From Bacteroidales bacterium (GTDB lineage Bacteria; Bacteroidota; Bacteroidia; Bacteroidales; JAIOZK01): a stretch of 64,000 nucleotides of DNA. The DNA lies in contig JAIPBS010000006.1 in the NCBI GenBank assembly GCA_021738625.1, forward strand, positions 1 through 64,000, written 5' to 3'. Below are positions 34,093-43,455 of this stretch, one piece after another; position 1 is the stretch's first letter, and each line of letters starts with the position of its first letter. The translations under genes and the position numbers were made by a program. Below the pieces are notes generated by a model. It was not told where the DNA came from. It saw only the letters and a list, made by a program, of their open reading frames with translations, and searched no databases.

Positions 34093-34965
34093 TTAGAATT
34101 TATAGGAGAAGCCAACACCAAAAACCTCTTTAAACTGAACCCTTGGTCCTGTGTTTCCATCTTTGTCGGTAATCTTGATATCGTGATCATATATGAGTGT
34201 GGTGCTCAGATTGGCAGAGAGGTAATCATTGATTTTCATATTGAGCATGGCTTCCCAGTTAACATCAATATTTTGCGGCTTATCCAGATAGTTTGAGAAA
34301 AGCTGCAAATTACTTTGCAAGCTCACGTTTTTCATAATTTCTTTTTGGATTTCCATTTTTAACGTACCCCCGAATTCAAATCTTGTTTTGTTTCCGGGTT
34401 CCACCCCAAAGGCACCCTGTGCCGAAAGGCTGTCGTCGTTAACAATGGTCAGCCGGCCCGAGACGGGTAAAATCATCACAGAAAAAACCTCATTGGGTTT
34501 GTACTCCATGCCAAGTGCTGCCAGCACATAAGCAGGTGCAAGAAAACTTGAAATTAATACGCTATCGTTTGGATAATTGTAACCATCGGAAAACTGGGAG
34601 TTGAAAGTCAGGCTGGCTATATAATACCATTTTTTTGTTGCTTCATATCCGTAGGAAGAGGCAAGGGAAAGTTTGTCATTTGTTTTTTTTACATCCTGTT
34701 CACCTTGCTTCATTAGGCCATAGGCCAGTTCTAGTTTGTTTTCCCAAATGTTTTTGCCCCGGGCATAATTTGCGTTCAGATTAAGAAATGTATTGCCCGA
34801 AACCGAGCTTTCACCACCAGCAGCCCAGTTGATTAACGAAACCTGTGAGAAGGTGAGTGAACTCTCTCCACCTATTTTCCAGTTTTTTATGGTATCTGTC
34901 TCATTCTGAGCAAGCATAAACAGACTTGATAAGATTGCCATTACAAAAAGCGTGACCTTTTTCAT
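34093..34965 (-). CDS. DUF3078 outer-membrane protein
   Basis: 290 residues. Signal peptide (MKKVTLFVMAILSSLFMLAQ), then WKIGGESSLTFSQVSLINWAAGGESS, the DUF3078 signature, and alternating beta strands ending in VGFSYKF with a C-terminal phenylalanine, as expected of an outer-membrane barrel of about 12 strands. Function unknown. First gene of a unit with the phosphoesterase. Confidence 0.8.
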   Translation of the reverse strand: MKKVTLFVMAILSSLFMLAQNETDTIKNWKIGGESSLTFSQVSLINWAAGGESSVSGNTFLNLNANYARGKNIWENKLELAYGLMKQGEQDVKKTNDKLSLASSYGYEATKKWYYIASLTFNSQFSDGYNYPNDSVLISSFLAPAYVLAALGMEYKPNEVFSVMILPVSGRLTIVNDDSLSAQGAFGVEPGNKTRFEFGGTLKMEIQKEIMKNVSLQSNLQLFSNYLDKPQNIDVNWEAMLNMKINDYLSANLSTTLIYDHDIKITDKDGNTGPRVQFKEVFGVGFSYKF

Positions 34966-35052
34966 GTTGAGTTTTTTTTTGATTTCAATGATAAAGATAA
35001 AAAATAATAAAGGTTCGTTTGATGAATACTAACAAGCCGGGTGGCTGTTTGT

Positions 35053-35874
35053 TTAGTAACTGTTGTTTTGGTTATTGGGCATATATTTATGATTCGAACC
35101 GTTTAACTTAAATGTTATTTTCATTGTGGTTCTTGCTCTGACTGCTTTCCCATTCTTCACAGCAGGCATCCAGCTGATTTTTTTCAGAATTCTGATGGCT
35201 TCCTGATCGCAGCCGCCTCCAACTGATTCCTGGATGTAAACATGTGAAACATTTCCGCTTTTTTCTATCACAAAGCTAGCTTTCACCGTTCCTGAAATAT
35301 TCATCTTATAAGCCATTTCAGGGTACTCCATTTCCTGATTGATAAAATTTGCAAGATTTTGGTTTTTATATTTAAAAACCGGCTCAGGAACCTTTTCGAG
35401 TTCTGTAAGGCTGTATATCCAGAATCCTGTGTCAACTGGAGCAAGTGGATAATCAATTACACCATATCCTCTTTCCCTAACCGCTTTATTGTATCTCTTG
35501 ATGTGGAATTTGAAGCTGGCTTCTTCTTTGCTTCTAACCTTTTCACCATTTCTTATAGCCGGCTTCCAGTCCTGTAGCTTCAGAAGCCGGATGGCTTCCT
35601 TGTCAAGTTCGGTTCCAACTGATTTGTGAATGATTATATCACTTTTGCTGCCATCCGGGTTTAGGGTAAATGTGAGTTTAACTTTTCCCTCAATATGGTT
35701 TTGAATGGCTTTTACAGGATATTGCATTTCCATACTGTTGAGGTATTGAAGCTCTTGTTTTCCACAACAAAATTCCGCTTTTTGATAATACTGTGTATAT
35801 GCCTGCCGGGTCATAAACAACAAACCGAAAAACATACATGATAATATTATTGGGATGGATTTAGATGTGACCAT
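35053..35874 (-). CDS. Protein with two TonB C-terminal domains
   Basis: 273 residues. An N-terminal hydrophobic segment (about 8-27) acts as signal peptide or membrane anchor. Two tandem TonB C-terminal domains follow, about 45-130 (YPVKAIQNHIEGKVKLTFTL, LDKEAIRLLKLQDWKPA) and about 185-265 (YPEMAYKMNISGTVKASFVI, CDQEAIRILKKISWMPA). Classic TonB has one such domain after a proline-rich spacer, absent here. It may be a periplasmic adaptor or energy transducer for TonB receptors; no ExbBD genes are nearby. Confidence 0.75.
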   Translation of the reverse strand: MVTSKSIPIILSCMFFGLLFMTRQAYTQYYQKAEFCCGKQELQYLNSMEMQYPVKAIQNHIEGKVKLTFTLNPDGSKSDIIIHKSVGTELDKEAIRLLKLQDWKPAIRNGEKVRSKEEASFKFHIKRYNKAVRERGYGVIDYPLAPVDTGFWIYSLTELEKVPEPVFKYKNQNLANFINQEMEYPEMAYKMNISGTVKASFVIEKSGNVSHVYIQESVGGGCDQEAIRILKKISWMPAVKNGKAVRARTTMKITFKLNGSNHKYMPNNQNNSY

Positions 35875-35889
35875 TTTTTTGAATTAAAT

Positions 35890-35897
35890 TACCTTTG
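35890..35897 (+). promoter_or_regulatory. -7 element of rmuC
   Basis: TACCTTTG matches TAnnTTTG and lies 58 bases before the ATG at 35956. Confidence 0.4.
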
Positions 35898-35955
35898 TAA
35901 ATATATTAAATTATTTCCTGGAATGCCAGTTAAAAACGCTTAATTCGATCCCATT

Positions 35956-37260
35956 ATGGAAGTTGTATATCTTGTTATCGGTCTCGTCATTGGAATGTTG
36001 ATTGGTTGGCTGATTGTTAACCTTTCAGGTAAAGGTAAAACAAGCAAGCTGATATCCGAAAAAAGTGTTCTACAGGAAAAAGTAACAGCCTTGCAGCAAC
36101 AGCTTGAAAAGCTGCAACAAAATTTTCAGGATAAGGATGAAAAGATTTTGTCGCTGACCGGAGAGTTATCAAAAAAGGATTCGGATTTTGAGCATCTTCA
36201 ACAAAAGTTGATGGATCAAAAGCAGGAGGTCGAGGGTTTACAGGAAAAGTTTAAAACAGAATTCAAAAATCTGGCGAATGAAATTCTGGATGAAAAAACA
36301 AAGAAATTCACACAGTCCAATAAGGAAAACCTTGGTGAAATTCTGAAACCCCTGGGCGAAAAGATCAGGGAGTTTGAGAAGAAAGTTGAAGATACCTATG
36401 AGAAAGGCCTGAAAGACCAGACTGATCTTAAACTGGAATTAAAGCGCCTGCATGAGCTCAGCACCAAACTGGATGAAGATGCCCGTAACCTTACCAATGC
36501 CTTGCGTTCAGATACTAAAAAACAAGGCAACTGGGGGGAAGTAGTACTGGAGCGGGTGCTTGAAAAGTCGGGGCTGGTCAGGAATCAGGAATATATCATT
36601 CAATCAAAATTGCGAAATGACGAGGGCGAATGGCTTCAACCCGATGTGATCGTGAACCTGCCGGACGACAAGCATATTGTGGTTGATTCAAAAGTTTCCT
36701 TGCTGGCCTATGATTCATACGTGAATGAGGATGAGCCTGATAAAAAGCAACCTTATCTTAAACAGCATCTCGATTCGATTAAAGCACATGTAAGAAATCT
36801 GAGCGAGAAGAATTATCAAAACCTGCTGAATATCGACACTCCGGATTTCGTGCTACTGTTTATGCCCATTGAGTCGGCTTTTAGTATTGCCATTCAACAA
36901 GAGGCCGATCTGTTTAACTATGCATGGGAGAGAAAAATCGTGATTGTCAGCCCGAGTACTTTGCTGGCTACCCTGCGCACAGTCGCTTCCATATGGAAAC
37001 ATGAAAAACAAACTCAAAACGCTATGGAGATCGCACGACAGGGGGGTGCCCTCTATGATAAGTTTGTGCTGTTTCATCAGGACCTGCAAAAGCTCGGTAA
37101 TCAAATCGGCCTGGCGCAACGGACCTATGATGATGCCTATAAAAAGTTGTCAACCGGAAAAGGAAACCTGATGCGAAGCGCGGATAAGCTGCGAAAGCTC
37201 GGAGCAAAAGCTGCAAAAAGAATTCCACAAAATCTGATCGCCGATGAGGATGAAGAATAG
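35956..37260 (+). CDS. rmuC: DNA recombination protein RmuC homologue
   Basis: 434 residues. N-terminal helix (about 4-24), a long coiled coil rich in Lys, Glu and Gln (about 30-180), then the RmuC nuclease-like domain (about 190-400) with GNWGEVVLERVLEKSGL and QPDVIVNLPDDKHIVVDSKVSL, where the Asp-x(n)-D-x-K core of a PD-(D/E)XK fold is visible. The family limits inversions and is proposed to act in DNA repair. It overlaps the next gene by 17 bases. Confidence 0.92.
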   Translation: MEVVYLVIGLVIGMLIGWLIVNLSGKGKTSKLISEKSVLQEKVTALQQQLEKLQQNFQDKDEKILSLTGELSKKDSDFEHLQQKLMDQKQEVEGLQEKFKTEFKNLANEILDEKTKKFTQSNKENLGEILKPLGEKIREFEKKVEDTYEKGLKDQTDLKLELKRLHELSTKLDEDARNLTNALRSDTKKQGNWGEVVLERVLEKSGLVRNQEYIIQSKLRNDEGEWLQPDVIVNLPDDKHIVVDSKVSLLAYDSYVNEDEPDKKQPYLKQHLDSIKAHVRNLSEKNYQNLLNIDTPDFVLLFMPIESAFSIAIQQEADLFNYAWERKIVIVSPSTLLATLRTVASIWKHEKQTQNAMEIARQGGALYDKFVLFHQDLQKLGNQIGLAQRTYDDAYKKLSTGKGNLMRSADKLRKLGAKAAKRIPQNLIADEDEE

Positions 37261-38476
37261 AGCCATTGTTTTTTTGCTTTCCCTGTTGTTGATCATACTC
37301 AGTGGCTGCGTGCCTTCAGGTAAGATCAACAGGCAGAATATCGCCCATCTTTATCAGACCAGTAAATTCCCCTGGCTGCAGACCAAGGTTTATAAGGAAA
37401 GCCCCGAAAGCATCCGGGTTTATTTGAAACCAATCGCCCCTAACGGATCCCCCTTTCCGCTCGAAGCAAAATATATCAGCTTTGATTTGCTGGATTCTTA
37501 TGAATCCAAATTTGTTGTTGATTCGGCTTTGTTCAGTTTGTTACCTGAACATTTTATAACTGAAGATTCCAGCATCCTCAGGTTCCGTTTCCAGCCTCCG
37601 GATACAGGCAGTTATATTATGGAGGTAAGGCTACTTGACCAACTGAAAAGGGTAAAGGCCCAAACCTTTGTACAAATCGACAACGCTTCGGAACTCGGTT
37701 CGCAAAATTATCTATTGTTGGATTCTGCCGGTCAGCCGGTTATCGATCCCTACATCAATCCCGGGAAAACTCTGCGGATTATGTTCAATCAAAAAATAAG
37801 CAGGGATATGTTTGTTTATCATTATGATCGTATTTTTTCCCTGGCACTGCCTCCTTTTGTTACAAAAAAACTTAAACCTTTTGATTATAAGCCCGATAGC
37901 ATTTTTAAACATAAAATCGAAGTCGGGTTAAGCACCTCCTTCCGTCTTAACAAGAAGGGTTTTTATTATTTTGTTCAGGATACGGCCAAAAAAGAAGGTT
38001 TTACAACTTTTGTATTTTACAAGGGATATCCGGGGATAATAACTGCTGATCAGATGCTTTCTCCATTGCGTTATATCACTGTTGAGGAGGAATTTGAAAA
38101 GATGAAACAGATGGGGCAACCCAAAATGGCTGTCGATTCATTTTGGTTGGCGATAACCGACAATGTTGGCCGCGCCTCCTCGGCCATCAGGAATTATTAC
38201 AGGAGAGTGAAGCTGTCGAATCTGTATTTCAGCTCTTATCAGGAAGGATGGCGGACCGACAGGGGAATGATCTTTATGATTTTTGGACCACCGCGAACGG
38301 TTAATCGGGGAAATATATACGAAATCTGGGTTTATGGAGAGGAAAACTCTCCTGCTGCTCTCGAATTTGAATTTGTTAAAATAAGAAATCCTTTTACTGA
38401 AAATGATTATCGCTTGCTGAGGTCGTCCCGTTACCGGGAAAAATGGTATTTTATGGTGAATAACTGGAGGAGATAA
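37244..38476 (+). CDS. GWxTD-domain lipoprotein
   Basis: 410 residues with a lipobox (LIILSGC, Cys 22). The C-terminal GWxTD domain (about 280-410) carries the defining GWRTDRGMIFMIFGPP and YEIWVYGEE. The N-terminal 260 residues are beta-rich. Function unknown; the family is restricted largely to Bacteroidota and relatives. It overlaps rmuC by 17 bases and ends one base before rlmB, so the three form one unit. Confidence 0.85.
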   Translation: MRMKNRAIVFLLSLLLIILSGCVPSGKINRQNIAHLYQTSKFPWLQTKVYKESPESIRVYLKPIAPNGSPFPLEAKYISFDLLDSYESKFVVDSALFSLLPEHFITEDSSILRFRFQPPDTGSYIMEVRLLDQLKRVKAQTFVQIDNASELGSQNYLLLDSAGQPVIDPYINPGKTLRIMFNQKISRDMFVYHYDRIFSLALPPFVTKKLKPFDYKPDSIFKHKIEVGLSTSFRLNKKGFYYFVQDTAKKEGFTTFVFYKGYPGIITADQMLSPLRYITVEEEFEKMKQMGQPKMAVDSFWLAITDNVGRASSAIRNYYRRVKLSNLYFSSYQEGWRTDRGMIFMIFGPPRTVNRGNIYEIWVYGEENSPAALEFEFVKIRNPFTENDYRLLRSSRYREKWYFMVNNWRR

Positions 38477-38477
38477 T

Positions 38478-39221
38478 ATGTCGAAAAGAAAAAACAACAT
38501 CATTTATGGAATACATCCTTTGATAGAAGCAATTGAGGCTGGGAAGGATATCGATAAAATTCTTATACAAAAGGGTGTACATAACGAAGTCTATTTTAAA
38601 ATAAGAGAATTGGTAATGGGAACTTCCATTCCATATCAGTTTGTGCCGGCCGAAAAGTTGAAACGGATCACAACGAAAGCCCATCAGGGTGTAATTGCCT
38701 TCGTTTCACCGATCACCTATTATAATATAGAGGATATCGTACCTGCTTTATATGAAGCTGGAAAAATTCCGTTGATCCTGATTCTCGACGGAATTACGGA
38801 TGTCAGGAACATCGGAGCGATCGCCCGTTCCGCCGAATGTTTTGGAGTACATGCCCTCGTGGTGCCGGCCAAAGGATCGGCCCAATTGAATGAAGATGCC
38901 GTCAAATCCTCGGCCGGCGCCCTGATGCGGGTACCTGTTTGCAGAGATGAGAACCTTAGCCGGGTAGTTGACTACCTGAAAAACAGCGGTCTGAAGATTG
39001 TTTCCACAAGTGAAAAATCAGAAACGGCATTATCGGATGCGGAACTTACCGGCCCCCTGGCAATGATTATGGGATCGGAAGAAAAAGGAGTGGATCAAGG
39101 TTTATTAAGCAAATCCGATTTGACTCTTAAAATCCCCATGACCGGCTTAGTTGCTTCTCTTAATGTAAGTGTGGCAAGCGGTATCGTCCTCTTTGAGGTT
39201 TCCAGGAATAGGCCGGAATAA
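38478..39221 (+). CDS. rlmB: 23S rRNA (guanosine-2'-O)-methyltransferase RlmB/TrmH family
   Basis: 247 residues: an N-terminal substrate-binding domain (IYGIHPLIEAIEAGKDI) and a SPOUT methyltransferase domain with NIGAIARSAECFGV (motif 1), IMGSEEKGV (motif 2) and IPMTGLVASLNVSVA (motif 3), which form the trefoil knot and S-adenosylmethionine site. By family it methylates a ribose of 23S rRNA (G2251 in E. coli). A strong Shine-Dalgarno sequence (GGAGGAG, 38466-38472) precedes its ATG, unusual for this phylum. Confidence 0.92.
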   Translation: MSKRKNNIIYGIHPLIEAIEAGKDIDKILIQKGVHNEVYFKIRELVMGTSIPYQFVPAEKLKRITTKAHQGVIAFVSPITYYNIEDIVPALYEAGKIPLILILDGITDVRNIGAIARSAECFGVHALVVPAKGSAQLNEDAVKSSAGALMRVPVCRDENLSRVVDYLKNSGLKIVSTSEKSETALSDAELTGPLAMIMGSEEKGVDQGLLSKSDLTLKIPMTGLVASLNVSVASGIVLFEVSRNRPE

Positions 39222-39247
39222 AGTCCTCCATTTCGAAAAATTCCTGA

Positions 39248-41251
39248 TCAGCAGGAAATGCTCCCATCCGGTGTTTTGAATTGATCGCTTAGTTTGCTGA
39301 TCATCCTTCTTGATCCCAGCAGAAACAATACATCATTTTCCTGCAGCTTCCTGTTTTCCGGTATTTCCGTTTGAATGCTGTCGTCGTGTTTGATAGCCAA
39401 AAGCTTTATTCCATCATCGGAAAGGAATTTTAGTTTTCCAACCGGTTTCCCCACTACAGCTGATCCTTTGCAGACATGCACATGGTGGACGTCAATATCA
39501 GGCAGGCGAACCGAGAGTTTCTCAAAACGGTCATCCTGTATGCTTAGGCTTCGGAACATGCGGTAGCTGTCGGATCGGACTTTTCCCACCAGCTCTTCAA
39601 TTTTATTTTCATCCACCATGTATTTTGCCAAAACACGTGTAAAAATTTCGACGGAAGTTTCAAATTCTTCAGGGATCACTTCATCGGCGCCCAATTCATG
39701 TAATTTTTTTATATCCTGTATAAAGCGTGTGCGTACGATGATATGAACGTTGGGGTTCATTTGTCTGGCCTGGCTGGTGATCATACGTGCATCGGCAGGG
39801 CTTGGAATGGTGATGACAAGAATGAGGGCGGAGCTGATGCCGGCATGTTGCAGGATCTCTCTTTGCGCGGCATCCCCGTAATATATCTTTTCACCCTTAT
39901 CCAGCTCGGTTTTAACCGTTTCAGGGTTAAGCTCGATGATCACATGGGGGATGCTTGCAAACTTGGCGGCCAGGGCGACATTCTTTCCATTCACACCATA
40001 ACCGATAATGATCAAATGGTTTTTTTCGGGCCTTTCCTCTATTTCGGGAATATTTTGTAAGCCGCTTTTTATTTTTTCCGGGATAGGCAAGCGGAGGACA
40101 AGATCGGCAAATCTGGGCGCAACATTAATAATGAAGGGGGTTAGCGCAATGGTGATCACGGTTACCGAAAGCAGTAGCTGATAACTGGTAGTGGAAAATA
40201 ACCCCGAATCCAGTCCGATTTTAGAGAGTATGAATGAAAACTCACCGATCTGACTGAGGGTTAGACCCAATAAAATGGTTGTTCTAAAGGGATATCCCAG
40301 CAGAAAGGCCACCATCCCCGATATGAATGTTTTCGAAAAGATTACAACTGCTGTTACAATCAGCACCAATAATGGATTTGATAAAATATAGTCCAGGTCG
40401 AGCAACATTCCCACCGATACAAAGAAAAAGCTTGTGAATACATCGCGGAAGGGAATGATGTTTCCGAAGGCCTGTTCGCTATATTCCGACTCTGAAATGA
40501 TCAAGCCGCCGATAAATGCGCCAAGTGCGAGGGAAAGCCCGAATATGGAAGTCAACCAGGCTACCGCAAAGCCAAGCACGATGATGGTGAGTAAAAACAG
40601 TTCGCGGCTTTGTGTTTTGGCAACACGGAACAGCAAGTGCGGAACGATCCATTTGGAGGATATGATAGTGAAAAGCACCACCCCAATCAGTTTGATAAGC
40701 AGGTGAAGCACTTCCGTACCGAGCGGGTTGGTGTTTTGTCCCGCCAATATGGGGGTGACCAGGATCATCGGAACGATGATGATGTCTTGGAAGATCAGGA
40801 TGCCCAACGCGATCTTTCCATGCAGGGTCATCACTTCCCCTTTTTCCTGAAGGATCTTCAAAACAATGGCCGTACTACTTAGCGAAACCAGGAAACCAAC
40901 AAAAATGGATTCATTCAATCCCAGTTCGAACTGCCAAACAATGAACATGGCAAGCAGTCCGGTAAGCAATACCTGAAGCGAACCGCCGATCAATACGATG
41001 TTTTTGATCTCGATCAGCTTTTTTAGGCTGAACTCAATACCAATGGTGAACAAAAGCAGGATTACGCCCATTTCTGACAATACCTCGATGTCGTGCATTT
41101 CGCTGATCAACTGAAAACCATCGGGGCCGGCCAGGATCCCCGTAAGCAGAAACCCTATAACCGCGGGCAACTTAACCCTGTGAAAAAAATAAATGACTAC
41201 AATGGAAAGTGCAAATAAAATGATGACATCCTTCAGCAGTTCGTATTCCAT
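39248..41251 (-). CDS. CPA2-family monovalent cation:proton antiporter with RCK domain
   Basis: 667 residues: about 12-13 transmembrane helices (1-400), a TrkA-N/RCK domain (about 412-535; HLIIIGYGVNGKNVAL nucleotide fold) and a TrkA-C domain (about 585-667). This is the KefB/KefC or YbaL architecture: potassium or sodium efflux coupled to proton entry, gated by nucleotide or redox ligand. No KefF/KefG ancillary gene adjoins it. Convergent with rlmB, 26 bases apart. Confidence 0.9.
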   Translation of the reverse strand: MEYELLKDVIILFALSIVVIYFFHRVKLPAVIGFLLTGILAGPDGFQLISEMHDIEVLSEMGVILLLFTIGIEFSLKKLIEIKNIVLIGGSLQVLLTGLLAMFIVWQFELGLNESIFVGFLVSLSSTAIVLKILQEKGEVMTLHGKIALGILIFQDIIIVPMILVTPILAGQNTNPLGTEVLHLLIKLIGVVLFTIISSKWIVPHLLFRVAKTQSRELFLLTIIVLGFAVAWLTSIFGLSLALGAFIGGLIISESEYSEQAFGNIIPFRDVFTSFFFVSVGMLLDLDYILSNPLLVLIVTAVVIFSKTFISGMVAFLLGYPFRTTILLGLTLSQIGEFSFILSKIGLDSGLFSTTSYQLLLSVTVITIALTPFIINVAPRFADLVLRLPIPEKIKSGLQNIPEIEERPEKNHLIIIGYGVNGKNVALAAKFASIPHVIIELNPETVKTELDKGEKIYYGDAAQREILQHAGISSALILVITIPSPADARMITSQARQMNPNVHIIVRTRFIQDIKKLHELGADEVIPEEFETSVEIFTRVLAKYMVDENKIEELVGKVRSDSYRMFRSLSIQDDRFEKLSVRLPDIDVHHVHVCKGSAVVGKPVGKLKFLSDDGIKLLAIKHDDSIQTEIPENRKLQENDVLFLLGSRRMISKLSDQFKTPDGSISC

Positions 41252-41340
41252 CTTGCAGGGGCTTTAAAGCAAAAATATAAATTTCAGGGATTTGTTGGAA
41301 GTTTTTTTGGATTTGGTTTAGGCGAGCGAGCAAAAAAAAA

Positions 41341-41361
41341 AGCCCTGAGGTTTTCAGGGCT
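41341..41361 (-). terminator. Rho-independent terminator of rplS
   Basis: AGCCCTGA and TCAGGGCT make an 8-bp stem with a 5-base loop; on the minus strand it is followed by about ten T residues, directly after the rplS stop. Confidence 0.9.
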
Positions 41362-41367
41362 TTGTGT

Positions 41368-41727
41368 TTATGATTTATATCTTGCTTCCTTGATTCTTGC
41401 TTTTTTACCGCGCAGTTTACGCAGATAGAAAATTCTTGCTCTTCTTACCTTTCCTTTTTTATTGATCTTGATGCCTTCAATGAAAGGAGAGGAAACCGGG
41501 ATGATACGTTCAACACCAATGCCGCTCGACATTTTCCTGATGGTAAAGGTTTGGGAAGGGCCTGATCCTTTAATCTGCAGGATAACACCCTGAAAATTCT
41601 GTAATCTTTCCTTGTTTCCTTCGCGAATCTTATATGTTACGGTTACGGTGTCTCCTGCCTTAAATTCAGGATATTCCTTAACCTCTGTAAGATTTTCAAC
41701 GTATTGCATGATTTCATTTTTACCCAT
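41368..41727 (-). CDS. rplS: 50S ribosomal protein L19
   Basis: 119 residues, the normal length. FKAGDTVTVTYKIREGNKERLQNFQGVI, FTIRKMSSGIGVERIIP and KKGKVRRARIFYLRKLRGKKARIKE are the family blocks. It lies at the 30S-50S interface. The gene stands alone, unlike the rpsP-rimM-trmD-rplS order of many bacteria. A -7 element (TATATTTG) is present 35 bases upstream and a strong terminator follows. Confidence 0.97.
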   Translation of the reverse strand: MGKNEIMQYVENLTEVKEYPEFKAGDTVTVTYKIREGNKERLQNFQGVILQIKGSGPSQTFTIRKMSSGIGVERIIPVSSPFIEGIKINKKGKVRRARIFYLRKLRGKKARIKEARYKS

Positions 41728-41761
41728 CGCACGAAAATTTTTTGTTCCTCAAAAAGAGGTG

Positions 41762-41794
41762 CAAATATACGGTTTTATTTTAGAATAAAACAAG
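41762..41794 (-). promoter_or_regulatory. Putative promoter of rplS
   Basis: On the minus strand TTG (41793-41791) and TATATTTG (41769-41762) are 21 bases apart, a plausible primary promoter for a highly expressed gene. Confidence 0.5.
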
Positions 41795-41858
41795 ACTGCT
41801 GATAAAAATTAATCCGTTTGTTGTGTTATGCATGTAATGGCATGTTGTTTATTATGAA

Positions 41859-41866
41859 TAGCTTTG
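41859..41866 (+). promoter_or_regulatory. -7 element of the MFS carrier gene
   Basis: TAGCTTTG matches TAnnTTTG, 23 bases before the TTG start at 41890. Confidence 0.4.
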
Positions 41867-41889
41867 CGTAGCAAAAATTCGTTTTTGTT

Positions 41890-43056
41890 TTGAAAAAAGA
41901 AGGAAAAGCACTTTATTTAAACCGAAATTTGCAGGTTATCTTTGCAATAACCTTAGTGGCTGTGATGGGAGTGGCATCCGTAACACCTGCTTTTCCGAAA
42001 ATAAAGGAATATTTCCAGTTGAATGCCCAACAGGTAGGGTATCTGATCATGTATTTCACCATTCCCGGGATTTTTCTGGCGCCATTTCTGGGCATGTTTG
42101 CTGACCGGTTTGGACGAAAAACCATCATTGTTCCCTCTTTGTTTTTGTTTGCCCTGGCGGGATTTGCCTGTGGGCTATCCCGCAATTTCGATTTGCTGAT
42201 CTTGTTTCGTTTCCTGCAGGGGACGGGTGCGGCTGCACTAGGCTCACTTAATCTTACGCTTATCGGTGATCTTTATGAGGGAAGACAACGGTCAACAGCC
42301 ATGGGATACAATGCCAGTGTGCTGAGCATTGGAACGGCTTCTTATCCGGCCATTGGCGGAGGGCTGGCCATGCTTGGCTGGTATTATCCTTTCTTTTTGC
42401 CGCTTCTCGCGCTTCCGGTTGGCTTTTTTGTTTTGTTTTACCTGAAAAATCCTGAACCCAGAAACAAGCAAAATTTCCGGGAGTATCTAAAAAAGACATA
42501 TACCTATTTGCAACAAAGAAGAGTGCTTGGGCTTATGCTTTTGAACATACTCACCTTTATCATTTTATACGGATCATTTCTTACCTATGTGCCATTGGCG
42601 CTGGCTGACAAAGTAAATGCCGAGGCCTGGCAAATCGGTATTGTCCTTTCATTTGCATCGATTGCAACGGCTGTTACTTCCTCTCAACTGGGCAGGTTGA
42701 GTAGCACGCATGGCGACAAAAGTATGCTTATTTCCGCCTATGTTTTATATATCATCACCCTGATCATTATACCGCTCCTTGATCATATCTGGCTGTTTTT
42801 AATTCCATCTGCAATATACGGTATAGGACAGGGACTGAATTTCCCAACCATTCAAAGCATGCTTGCAGGCAGCGCCCCGATTGAAGTGCGGGCAGCATTT
42901 CTTTCAGTAAACGGAATGGTGCTTCGCGGAGGACAAACCCTGGGACCCTGGCTGATCGGCTTGGTTTATGTTGCTTTTGGGATGAGCTGGGCTTTCTTTG
43001 CCGGGGCTATCTTTGCGGTTCTGATGATCCTGGTGGTGCTTACAATGATCAGATAA
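41890..43056 (+). CDS. MFS transporter
   Basis: 388 residues with 12 predicted helices. The loop 2-3 motif is MFADRFGRKTI (about 63-73), the drug:H+ antiporter type, and FLQGTGAAALGS (about 108-119) resembles motif C/D of the multidrug subfamily. Likely a proton-coupled efflux or uptake carrier; substrate not assignable. The start is a TTG just downstream of a consensus -7 element. No regulator next to it. Confidence 0.85.
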   Translation: MKKEGKALYLNRNLQVIFAITLVAVMGVASVTPAFPKIKEYFQLNAQQVGYLIMYFTIPGIFLAPFLGMFADRFGRKTIIVPSLFLFALAGFACGLSRNFDLLILFRFLQGTGAAALGSLNLTLIGDLYEGRQRSTAMGYNASVLSIGTASYPAIGGGLAMLGWYYPFFLPLLALPVGFFVLFYLKNPEPRNKQNFREYLKKTYTYLQQRRVLGLMLLNILTFIILYGSFLTYVPLALADKVNAEAWQIGIVLSFASIATAVTSSQLGRLSSTHGDKSMLISAYVLYIITLIIIPLLDHIWLFLIPSAIYGIGQGLNFPTIQSMLAGSAPIEVRAAFLSVNGMVLRGGQTLGPWLIGLVYVAFGMSWAFFAGAIFAVLMILVVLTMIR

Positions 43057-43082
43057 AACCGGACTTACCACACATCTTAAAT

Positions 43083-43454
43083 CTACAGGGCCAGCGGAAA
43101 AATAATCAGGAACAGCAGCAGAAACAAAAGGATCAGTATGCGGGCAATAAAATTCAACCTTCCCAGCAAAGGGAGCTGAGCAGTGAAATTCATTAGCTTT
43201 TTAACAAACCTGGGAGGCTCTTGTGATGCCTCTTCTGCAAGATAACCGTTTTCATTCAATATCTCCCTGGCCTTTTCAACATCTTTTTCAGGTACCTGAA
43301 GCTTCACCCCGCCGACGGCATTGGATGCAAAATTATAGACCTGTACCATCAATTCATCTTTTAAAAAAACGGGTATTTCCTGTGATTCCAACAGGGATTT
43401 CACGAAATAGGCTTCCTGCGGAAAAGTGAACGTTCTTATGGTGATCCAGTCCAT
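43083..43454 (-). CDS. DUF2007-domain protein with C-terminal membrane helix
   Basis: 123 residues: a DUF2007 domain (about 1-75; FTFPQEAYFVKSLLESQEIPVFL, GGVKLQVPEKDVEKAREIL), a linker and a hydrophobic C-terminal helix (about 100-122). DUF2007 folds like a PII/ACT-type signal domain; function unknown. A strong Shine-Dalgarno sequence (AAGGAGG on the minus strand, 43470-43464) lies nine bases before its ATG, inside the end of the upstream SGNH gene. Confidence 0.75.
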   Translation of the reverse strand: MDWITIRTFTFPQEAYFVKSLLESQEIPVFLKDELMVQVYNFASNAVGGVKLQVPEKDVEKAREILNENGYLAEEASQEPPRFVKKLMNFTAQLPLLGRLNFIARILILLFLLLFLIIFPLAL

Positions 43455-43455
43455 T

